Shown: positions 6,802 to 14,083 of the stretch, in pieces
Position numbering within the stretch: the stretch's first letter is position 1
Layout of the letters: the number at the start of each line of letters is the position of its first letter
Assembly: GCA_041392835.1 (NCBI GenBank)
Contig: JAWKLF010000004.1
Coordinates: 1-64,000 of the forward strand
Direction of reading: 5' to 3'
DNA from: OLB11 sp041392835
GTDB lineage: Bacteria > Bacteroidota > Bacteroidia > Chitinophagales > Chitinophagaceae
Length of the DNA: 64,000 nucleotides
Notes under the pieces: model-generated
What the model was told of the DNA's origin: nothing
Database searches by the model: none
Seen by the model: only the letters and a program-made list of their open reading frames with translations
Translations under genes and position numbers: made by a program

Positions 6802-9204
6802 TTGTATTGCCTCTAACTCACTTTTAAACCAACTCAAATCTTCTTTTGAATATTGCTTGCTGAATTCAGCAAGCACCAATTCAATTTCTGAATCAGTCAA
6901 CTTGTAAAGAGCCATAAAAAGCAAATCAATTTTTCTGACTGTTTCAAATTTGCTTTCGCTTCTGATCTCATTTTTCAATTCCAAATTTTGAAATAGAGAA
7001 TTCAAACGAACATCATTTCTCAAAAGAGAAAACACAAGCAAAGAAATATGATGTTTAATGGTGGCTTCGCCACCATTAAAATTTATTTTGCTTGTGGTTT
7101 GCTCAATGTTCGGAACAGGCATTTGGTTTATTACCGACTGAGTTAAATCAATCCCACTCAGTTTTTTCTTCAAGATAAAATCAAACACCACTGAATTAAA
7201 AAGCCCTGACAAATACAGCAAGTCGTTTTGATTTGTAGTTAAGAACTGAACAGATTGAGATGCAGGGATAAAAGGCAACACGGTTGCAATACAGGTTCGT
7301 GTGTTAGTTGCAGAAGTCAAACTTCTCCAAGCCAACATAAATTTTTCAGAATGATTTTTTGAAAGTTGAATCCACTTTTCAGCATTGATAAAAAATCTTG
7401 ATTCAGGAAAATAATCTGCAATCTCCTTTTTTGATTCATCAATATTCACTGAAGATGATTTGTTGCCGTATCTCAATTCATCTGCTACTCCATTGAATCC
7501 TGAAAACTTTCCGTCAAACTGGTTGAAGAATTTTCCTTCATAAATCGGAATATTATCTTCTGATTTTTTCTTTGTGATAAACTCAGCATGACTTGTAAAG
7601 TGAACGATTCTTCCGAATCTCACATGCTCATAAACATTTTTAAAAAATGGAAAGTCATAAGAAACTCTTAAAAGAAAATCCGCTTCTCTTTTGTTTGAGA
7701 AGTTTGGAAGCATTCCAGTAAATGGATTTAGCAACTTCAAACTTTCGTAAGACAATTCAATTTCTGATTTGGCTTTTTCGATTTCTGAAACTTCGCTGAG
7801 GTTCATTGAAACATGAAACTTATCACTCTTGGAATAACCCAATAACAAAAAGCAAAACCTTTCTCTACTATCAATATTGAAAATCTTTTTGCGGTTGATG
7901 AAATCATAAATCGCAACAACAAAATTTTCCTTTGTCAGATACTTGAAAAGATTTTGATTCACTTGGCTTGTTACAATTGCACTTTTCAAAACCAAACCGA
8001 CAACACCTCTTTTCGTTTTCAACTTCACAGCAGCATCAGTAAACAAAGCATAAGTGTTCAACTCACCATTGTTTGACAAAGTGAAAAAAGAATTCTTTTT
8101 TAAATCCGATTTAGCTTTTTCAATTTCAAGTTTGAACTCTTTTGAATATTCAGCTAATTGAACATTGTTCAATTCTGTTTCTGCAATCTCATTTGTTCTA
8201 CTTGACTTGAAATGATTATCAGCAATTGCATTTGAGTAGAGAGCATAAAACTTTTTTTCCTCAAACCTTATTTTCTCCCAAGGTGGATTTCCTAAAACAA
8301 CATCAAAGTTTTTCAGTTTGTCTTTGCTCAAACTGAGTTGCTCATGATAAATAAATCCACTTGAAAATATTTCAACTTTTTTTGATTCATCAATTGCAAA
8401 ATCGGTCTGCAATAAAAAGTTTGCATGAATGAATTTTTCATTCAGTGATTTGTAGAGTGACGGTTGCTTAATCTTCAAAAGCAAGTTCAGTTTTGCAACT
8501 TCCAAAGCCAAACAATCCACATCAAAGGCAGAAATATTTAAAGCAATTGCTTTCAGCAATTCCAATTGTTTTTCTTCCTCAATGTTCCATTTCGCAAACA
8601 GGTTTTCAAAGTAGTCAATGACTGCAATTATAAAATTGCCACCACCACAAGAGAAGTCAGCAAAACTTATTGAAGTAATTTCTTTCAGAAATTCTTTGCC
8701 AACATTTCCAAAATTCAATTCAAAAAAAGTATCAATAGTTTTTCCAGTAACTGACTTTGCAAAGTTTGCAGGCGTGTAGTAGCTACCTAACTTGTTTCTG
8801 TAATTCTTTGCCGTTGAAATTTCCGTTCCGTTACTTTCATTTCCAGTTTCAATACCCAACAGCGTTTCGTAAAGCGTAGGAACATCAATTGATTCAACAC
8901 CTATCAAATTGCAAAGGCTATCATCAAGTAACTTTGTTAATTCTTCACTTGCATTATCAATGATTAATGAAAATAAATTTTCAGCAGCGAATGAATTTTT
9001 AAGCCAGTTATTAGTTGCAGAAACAATTTTGCAATCTCCTCTTTTGGAATTGTTCTTCAAGAAAATGATTGAAGCGGTAAATACCGCTTTCACTTTAAAC
9101 CTTTCTTTGTTGAGTTCAACAGGGTTAATGCTTTGCTGATTTGCAAAGCACTTTGAAAGATGTTCTTTCAGAATATAGCCGTATATCTCTAACACCTTAT
9201 CCAT
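6745..9204 (-). CDS. N6-adenine DNA methyltransferase (second of pair)
   Basis: This 819-residue protein has YYTP (about 142-145), the SAM-binding motif I FADFSCGGGNFI (about 181-192), and the catalytic motif IV GNPPWEKIRF (NPPW about 306-309), so it belongs to the gamma-type amino-methyltransferases that usually make N6-methyladenine. The C-terminal half has the target-recognition signature of this family (LSGLFNSVVFDFILKKKLSG, then INQMPVPN). No PD-ExK nuclease motif is evident, so cutting is left to the convergent PLD enzyme. The start overlaps the preceding methyltransferase gene by 8 bp (operon), and the end overlaps the nuclease gene tail-to-tail. Two methyltransferases suggest an asymmetric recognition site, one enzyme per strand. 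Confidence 0.8.
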   Translation of the reverse strand: MDKVLEIYGYILKEHLSKCFANQQSINPVELNKERFKVKAVFTASIIFLKNNSKRGDCKIVSATNNWLKNSFAAENLFSLIIDNASEELTKLLDDSLCNLIGVESIDVPTLYETLLGIETGNESNGTEISTAKNYRNKLGSYYTPANFAKSVTGKTIDTFFELNFGNVGKEFLKEITSISFADFSCGGGNFIIAVIDYFENLFAKWNIEEEKQLELLKAIALNISAFDVDCLALEVAKLNLLLKIKQPSLYKSLNEKFIHANFLLQTDFAIDESKKVEIFSSGFIYHEQLSLSKDKLKNFDVVLGNPPWEKIRFEEKKFYALYSNAIADNHFKSSRTNEIAETELNNVQLAEYSKEFKLEIEKAKSDLKKNSFFTLSNNGELNTYALFTDAAVKLKTKRGVVGLVLKSAIVTSQVNQNLFKYLTKENFVVAIYDFINRKKIFNIDSRERFCFLLLGYSKSDKFHVSMNLSEVSEIEKAKSEIELSYESLKLLNPFTGMLPNFSNKREADFLLRVSYDFPFFKNVYEHVRFGRIVHFTSHAEFITKKKSEDNIPIYEGKFFNQFDGKFSGFNGVADELRYGNKSSSVNIDESKKEIADYFPESRFFINAEKWIQLSKNHSEKFMLAWRSLTSATNTRTCIATVLPFIPASQSVQFLTTNQNDLLYLSGLFNSVVFDFILKKKLSGIDLTQSVINQMPVPNIEQTTSKINFNGGEATIKHHISLLVFSLLRNDVRLNSLFQNLELKNEIRSESKFETVRKIDLLFMALYKLTDSEIELVLAEFSKQYSKEDLSWFKSELEAIQLNETISPASSLVAHLSPS

Positions 9205-11827
9205 TGTGAGCTTGTCCGACTGTTAAAGATTCTTTTGAATAAGAGACCAGAGGTTTGTTGAAGAAACTACTCTTATGATGTGTTTGAATAATTGAAATAA
9301 TGTGTTCAGTCAAATTAGTTTGCTCATTCAAGAACGAATATTTTGACTTAATTGACTCAATCAACTTTGACAAATCAAAAACCTCAAACTTGTAAATTGA
9401 AATTTGCTTTACACCCAACTCATTCAAAATAATTTTGTGCAACAAGTCATTGAAATATTTTGTCTTTGTGATTTTGAAATCAGCAACATTATTTTTAATA
9501 AAATCAAAAAGCGGCTTAGGGTTCACATCAAGTTTGTAAGACAAATCTTCAAACACACTTTCACTACCAACCGAATAACCATTGATTGCCCTACTTGTTG
9601 ACAAGCAATTCAAATCAACACTTCCAGAGAGAAGCAAATCCAATTGTTCTGAATTTACTTTCAAAGTTTTTTTCTTGTTGAAGAAAGGAGATTCACCAAC
9701 AACGCTTTTCACTTCATGCAATTCCTTTGAATTGAAATTGTATTGCTTTCTAATTTCTGATTCAATTTGCGATTCCAAGAAAAGTCGCTGATAATCGCTT
9801 TCAATATCTTCAAGAATTATCTTTTCAAGAAACGAATCAAGATTTTTGATTGCTGAATAATTGAAGTGTTGAAACTCAAAGTTTGGCAATTTCTTTTGCA
9901 GATATTTTTCTTTCAACTCTAAACATTCTTTGCTTTTCTCTGAAATGAATTTTGAATCCAAAATATTTTGAGCAACAGGAATTTTAGAAATATAACCTGC
10001 ACTGATTGTAAACTTTGGATTGATAAGTTTTAAAAGGAAAGTTGCAATCTTTGAATTCAGAAAAGCAAGGTGAGCATATTTATCACCTTTCAAAACTTGA
10101 ATTCCTGGACCCGATGCAATGAAAACTTGATTCTCTTTTAGCACTCTGACATTCAAACCCAATGTTCCAGTATCACTGTAAACAAGTTGAGTTGTAGGAA
10201 TTCTATCAATGTTTCTTAATGCACTTCCCTTATTCGCTTTTATGATTTCTGCATTTTCACCCCAATGCACTTTGTAATAATTTAAGCCAGCCCATTTGCT
10301 GAAACCACCACCTTTGCTAACCAATTTCCAGTCAGGACTTCCGTTAACTTCCCAAGCAAATTTTACAAACTCATTGTTGTTTCCAGTTGAAGTTCCTTGC
10401 ATTGGGTTTGCAAACTCTGAGTAAAGTTGAAGTCCTTGAATGTTTTCAAAACGATGTTCTAACTGATAGTTGAATTCAAGATGACTGTTTTTCAAAAACT
10501 GATTTTGGTTTAACTCAAATGTCAGTTCAGCAGAAATGTTTTTGTGTGATACCAAACTTTTTTTCTCCGCAATATTTTTGAATTTCAAATTGTAAAACCT
10601 TGTAGTTTTTATTTCAGAATTCCCAATAACACACAAGGCAACATTTGTTTTCTCTCCGTTAATATCTTCAAAAGCATTGCTTCCTAAATCAATGCACTCT
10701 TTCAAAGTCTGCTTTGCTAAAAATATTTTTCTGAAATCTTTAAGTGAAGACAAATACATCCAGTTGTTTTGTGAAACAACACCCAACACATCTTTCTCAT
10801 TCATCAACTGAATAGTTCGCTGAATGAATGACACACACAAATCTCCTTTGCTTTCGGGATAGTTTGCAAGCAAATAATTTTTCAGTGAAGTATCCATATC
10901 CCGTTTACCCATGAATGGAGGATTGGTAACAAACACTTTTATCTTTTTCTCTTTATCGAGTTTCTCAATTTGAGTTTTGAAAGTTGTTCTGCTAATTGAG
11001 TTTGATGTAACATGAGGATTTAGGAAACCCAATTTGTCATTTGCAATTCCACCGAAAATTTTAATTGTAGTTGATTTGTTTGGAACTGCATAACCGCAAG
11101 CTTTCACAAACAAAGACAGAGAAGCAATTTTCGAAAGGTTTGAATCCAAATCGTAACCGACAATTGAACTATTCAAAATCGTGTCAACAATCGTTTGGTT
11201 TGACCAATTCGGTTTTGATTTTTTGTAAAGTTTGTAAAGGCATTCAAAAGAATAGTTTAAGAAATTACCACCACCAGAAGCGGAATCAATGACAACTACT
11301 TTTTGAATATTCGTTTTATCAAAACCCGACAAAGATTCATTCACTAAGTATTTCACCATGTATTTATCAGTGAAAAACTGAGTGGTGAAAAGCAAATCAG
11401 AATCTTCAATTTTTGCGTTGTCTTTTCCAATCCTTTTGAAAGCAGATTTCTCCAAATCCTTTTTCAAAAACTGATACGACCAAGAAATAATATCGTCAAT
11501 ATCATCATCAGTTTTTTCAAAAGCATCCTTCAGTTTTTTAAAGACAGAAGAAAAGAGTTCGGTTTTAAGTTGAGATTCTGTTGCAAAAAATGTTTTAATC
11601 AATTCGGGGAATCTTTGTTTGACAAGTTGAATTTCTGTTTTGAATTCAGAATGATAATCAGCGAAAGCGATTTTCACTTTGCCAGTTTTGCTTTGCTTCT
11701 TTCTCAACGTGAAAGTTGCAATCAGGACAGAAAAAAAGATGCTCAAGTCCTGCACAGAAATTTTCTTTTCCACCGGACTTAAACTTCCAATGAAGTATGC
11801 AATAAGACTTTTGATTTTCTGTTTCAC
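9197..11827 (-). CDS. N6-adenine DNA methyltransferase (first of pair)
   Basis: This 876-residue protein has motif I VVVIDSASGGGNFLNY (about 177-192) and motif IV VTNPPFMGKRD (NPPF about 302-305). The recognition-domain signature AFLNSKIATFLLKLINPKF with ISKIPVAQN lies about 610-650; a similar signature occurs in PglX-like and type IIG methyltransferases. The last ~200 residues are helical and lysine-rich. It follows the controller gene by 2 bp and overlaps the second methyltransferase by 8 bp, making a three-gene operon. It is large enough for a fused nuclease, but no PD-ExK or HNH motif is visible. It is diverged from its partner, so not a recent duplicate; presumably it methylates the other strand. 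Confidence 0.8.
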   Translation of the reverse strand: MKQKIKSLIAYFIGSLSPVEKKISVQDLSIFFSVLIATFTLRKKQSKTGKVKIAFADYHSEFKTEIQLVKQRFPELIKTFFATESQLKTELFSSVFKKLKDAFEKTDDDIDDIISWSYQFLKKDLEKSAFKRIGKDNAKIEDSDLLFTTQFFTDKYMVKYLVNESLSGFDKTNIQKVVVIDSASGGGNFLNYSFECLYKLYKKSKPNWSNQTIVDTILNSSIVGYDLDSNLSKIASLSLFVKACGYAVPNKSTTIKIFGGIANDKLGFLNPHVTSNSISRTTFKTQIEKLDKEKKIKVFVTNPPFMGKRDMDTSLKNYLLANYPESKGDLCVSFIQRTIQLMNEKDVLGVVSQNNWMYLSSLKDFRKIFLAKQTLKECIDLGSNAFEDINGEKTNVALCVIGNSEIKTTRFYNLKFKNIAEKKSLVSHKNISAELTFELNQNQFLKNSHLEFNYQLEHRFENIQGLQLYSEFANPMQGTSTGNNNEFVKFAWEVNGSPDWKLVSKGGGFSKWAGLNYYKVHWGENAEIIKANKGSALRNIDRIPTTQLVYSDTGTLGLNVRVLKENQVFIASGPGIQVLKGDKYAHLAFLNSKIATFLLKLINPKFTISAGYISKIPVAQNILDSKFISEKSKECLELKEKYLQKKLPNFEFQHFNYSAIKNLDSFLEKIILEDIESDYQRLFLESQIESEIRKQYNFNSKELHEVKSVVGESPFFNKKKTLKVNSEQLDLLLSGSVDLNCLSTSRAINGYSVGSESVFEDLSYKLDVNPKPLFDFIKNNVADFKITKTKYFNDLLHKIILNELGVKQISIYKFEVFDLSKLIESIKSKYSFLNEQTNLTEHIISIIQTHHKSSFFNKPLVSYSKESLTVGQAHNG

Positions 11828-11829
11828 AA

Positions 11830-12150
11830 TTATTTCTCTTTTGACTTTTTAGCGTAAATCGTTAATTGTTCATTGACAAGTTGAATAGCATCATAAGTAG
11901 TTTCGTTTGCACCATATTCTTTCAAAATTTTTTCAGCAGTGTGTTTTACTTTCAAACTTGCTTCCGACACATTGTAAAACTTAGCTAATCGTTTCAACTG
12001 TTCACTTGTGGGCAATCGTTCCCCTCTTTCAATTTTACTGAGCATCGGAGAATCAATATCAGTTCCCTTTGACACCTGATGAAGTGTTTCCTCTCTTTCT
12101 TTTCTTAGCTCTCTGAGGTATTGCCCTAATTCTGATTTTAAAATATTCAT
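11830..12150 (-). CDS. XRE-family HTH controller of the restriction-modification operon
   Basis: This protein is 106 residues from the ATG at 12150. The HTH covers about residues 8-62: LGQYLRELRKEREETLHQVSKGTDIDSPMLSKIERGERLPTSE in outline, with the recognition helix SPMLSKIERG typical of the Cro/C1-XRE fold. A TTG start at 12183 would add 11 residues, but the -7 box TAAATTTG covers that codon, so I chose ATG 12150. The gene lies 2 bp before the first methyltransferase. Small XRE proteins in this position are usually C-proteins that time methyltransferase and nuclease expression. Two inverted repeats upstream are candidate operators. Confidence 0.75.
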   Translation of the reverse strand: MNILKSELGQYLRELRKEREETLHQVSKGTDIDSPMLSKIERGERLPTSEQLKRLAKFYNVSEASLKVKHTAEKILKEYGANETTYDAIQLVNEQLTIYAKKSKEK

Positions 12151-12180
12151 TTGGGAAATTGGCGACTTGTCATTTTTTGA

Positions 12181-12236
12181 CAAATTTATAGATATTGTCT
12201 TGATAAAATCAAGTTGAAATCAAAATACTTTTCAAC
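12181..12236 (-). promoter_or_regulatory. Controller-operon promoter with two operator-like inverted repeats
   Basis: On the minus strand a TTG (-33) is followed by 21 nt and TAAATTTG (-7, plus 12181-12188), matching Bacteroidota promoter spacing. CTTGATAAAATCAAG (12199-12213, 5-bp arms) lies between -33 and -7. A second inverted repeat, GTTGAAA (12213-12219) with TTTCAAC (12230-12236), covers and precedes -33. This is the layout expected for autoregulation by the XRE protein. Confidence 0.5.
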
Positions 12237-12441
12237 AAAGAAGAAAGAAAAGCCACCCACAAAAAAATACACTCTTAAAAACCACTACAAGCCCACGCTA
12301 CAACCAAAGTTTTAAGAGAGTATTTTTTTCGCCACTCAAAACTTCACCCTTCCCTTTTTTTACAAATTTATTTTTCCCACCGCACAGACAGACAGCAAAA
12401 TGAGCTGGACTGCACTTCGGACTGACAGAAGGGCATCTGCT
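12237..12441 (+). other. Intergenic region with long inverted repeat at right edge of R-M cassette
   Basis: No gene is seen. A 20-bp inverted repeat with one mismatch (12261-12280 and 12310-12329, arms ending in A7/T7, 29-nt spacer) mirrors the one at 5427-5491 on the other side of the R-M genes. TCTGCTAAC (12436-12444) closes the cassette opened by GTTAGCAGA at 5292. Confidence 0.5.
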
Positions 12442-12576
12442 AACAACTAAGTTTTCGTGCGGTCTGGAAGACCGAGCATGAAAACGCTGTTGAACCCCGA
12501 AAAACGGGGCAGGCTGAACCGATTACAAGCTAAGCAGTAAAATTTTGTTATGGAGATAACGAACTCTTAATTGTTC
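12442..12576 (+). repeat. attC-like junction B', 115-bp repeat copy 2 with 20-bp hairpin insert
   Basis: This is the same sequence as 2854-2968 except for a 20-bp insertion at 12493-12512, which contains CCCCG-AAAAA-CGGGG, and a few substitutions. The imperfect hairpin with extrahelical CG and TC is kept. Similarity again runs through GTTC (12573-12576). Confidence 0.65.
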
Positions 12577-12689
12577 CAACTTCCATTTCTTCAAGCTCGC
12601 TTAATTCGAATTTAAATGCATCTTATTTATGTATATTTGTGAATGGAACGGTAGTTTTTGACGAACTGCCGTTATGCCCAATGCTATCG
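12577..12689 (+). other. Gene-free stretch with attC-like hairpin D
   Basis: AACGGTAGTT (12647-12656) pairs with AACTGCCGTT (12664-12673), one mismatch, and leads into GTTATGC (12671-12677). This resembles the other junctions, but no matching partner motif was found. The stretch ends at the IS3-family element. Confidence 0.35.
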
Positions 12690-12735
12690 TGTAGGCTCCC
12701 CATTTTTAGTACACTTCAAAAGTAGAATTTCTTAT

Positions 12736-13654
12736 TCATATTTTGATATTTTGGTTTAGGTCTTTTGGGGCGTAGTGAAGCGAAGGCGGAGCCGAAGCTG
12801 AACGGAGCCCCAAAGGAAGGTGTTTGATTTCTTTCATTTTTTTTCGATACTGCTGAGGGGCCATACCCCCTAAGGCATCATGTGGTCTATGTTGGTTATA
12901 GTCGCTAATCCACTCCTCGGTCACTTCTCGGACTTCTTCTATATCCTTGAATAGATGAGCATCCAATATAGCCTCCCGATAGCTTCTATTGAATCGCTCA
13001 ATAAACGCGTTCTGAGTGGGTTTGCCTGGCTCTATATATTTAAACTCTATATCGTACATCTGACTAAATTCACTCGCCAATTTGGCTATAAATTCAGGCC
13101 CATTGTCCATACGGATTTTTTGTGGTTTACCATATCTGTTGATTAAATGACGTAGCACCCATATCACTCTACTCGATTTAAGTGAGTAATCAATTTCTAT
13201 AAATAGTACCTCGCGGTTAAAATCATCAATCACATTAAATGAACGAAACTTACTGCCATTACTCAAGGCATCACTCATAAAATCAATACTCCAAGTATGC
13301 GTAAAAAATGAGGAGTCTCCAAACTTTCCTTTATTCGCTGTGGCAAACGCTTCTTTGCCTTTCTGCGTAGGGATAGACCCATCCGCTTATATACTCTATG
13401 CATGCGCTTATGATTTGTTGTATCTCCTTGATTTCTCAACCTAAAATAATACTTCCAAACCCTTCTCGAGGATGAGCAGAACTTAATTCCAATAATTGAT
13501 TTTCCAAATAGCTATCATCCTTCACCGATTGGTAAATAAATGCACTCTTACTTGTCTTGAGTATGCGACACGCCTTGATGATGTCTTTGGGCCGTTCCTT
13601 CTTTAGCTCAGTAAGTATACTGCGCTTCATGCAAGGCTTTAAAGCTTTTTTCAA
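12736..13654 (-). pseudogene. IS3-family OrfB (DDE transposase), frameshifted
   Basis: The N-terminal piece (13654-13436) contains the HTH_21-like part (DIIKACRILKTSKSAFIYQ). The middle piece reads LRNQGDTTNHKRMHRVYKRMG in a second frame. The C-terminal piece (from about 13300 to 12736) is the rve integrase core, with first Asp in TWSIDFMSDAL, DNGPEF for the second Asp and NAFIERFNRSYR for Glu, ending DYNQHRPHDALGGMAP. Frame changes near 13440 and 13300 break the protein. It overlaps OrfA by 47 bp, as usual for OrfAB frameshifting. Confidence 0.8.
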
Positions 13655-13904
13655 TAATGTATTTAGCTACATCTAACTCCATCGCTAAATTGGCATACAT
13701 ACGCTTTAAACGAGCATTCTCCTCTTCCAACTCTTTGACCCGTTTAAGTTCGCTTGCATCCATACCAACATAGCGCTGACGCCATTTGTAAAACGTTGCC
13801 TTACTTACGCCATGTTCTCTGGATATATCCTCTACTGACTTGCCAGTATCAAATTCCTTTAGAATAGAGGCAATCTGATTGTGATTAAATTTACTTTTCT
13901 TCAT
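13608..13904 (-). CDS. IS3-family OrfA (HTH transposase subunit)
   Basis: This intact 98-residue protein has an N-terminal helix-turn-helix (NQIASILKEFDTGKSVEDISREHGVSKATFYKWRQ split across residues 9-43) and a leucine-zipper-like coiled coil (ELKRVKELEEENARLKRMYANLAME, about 52-76) used for OrfA multimerisation. It binds the terminal repeats and, fused to OrfB by -1 frameshifting, makes the transposase. OrfB is broken, so the element should not move on its own. Confidence 0.85.
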   Translation of the reverse strand: MKKSKFNHNQIASILKEFDTGKSVEDISREHGVSKATFYKWRQRYVGMDASELKRVKELEEENARLKRMYANLAMELDVAKYIIEKSFKALHEAQYTY

Positions 13905-13973
13905 TGTATTACGATTTTAAAATTAACAAATTTTGTCTACTTTTAAAACGTACTATTTTTGGAGAAGCTTACA

Positions 13974-14083
13974 GTTTCATCTACTGCAAGCTGCATAATC
14001 CTGAAATAGGTTGTCCTAAAAAAGTGGATGAGTCAACTTATTTCAGGAGAATGTACCATTAACGCATTAATATTTTGTACAGG
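13974..14083 (+). repeat. Isolated 15-16-bp inverted repeat between IS3 element and core genome
   Basis: TCCTGAAATAGGTTG (13999-14013) pairs with CAACTTATTTCAGGA (14034-14048) around a 20-nt spacer containing GTCCTAAAAAAGTGG. This looks like the joined ends or remnant of another insertion sequence, or a terminator for convergent transcription. No gene is present. Confidence 0.45.

Larger units (their letters stand above)
12690..13973 (-). mobile_element. IS3-family insertion sequence, inactive
   Basis: Terminal inverted repeats are visible: TGTAGGCTCCCC...TAGTACACTTCAAAAGTAGA from 12690, and on the other strand TGTAAGCTTCTCC...TAGTACGTTTTAAAAGTAGA from 13973. The element is 1,284 bp and encodes OrfA and OrfB on the minus strand. 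OrfA resembles the IS407-type group (MKKSKF start, ATFYKWRQRYVGM). No clear target duplication is seen at the edges. OrfB carries at least two frameshifts. Confidence 0.8.
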
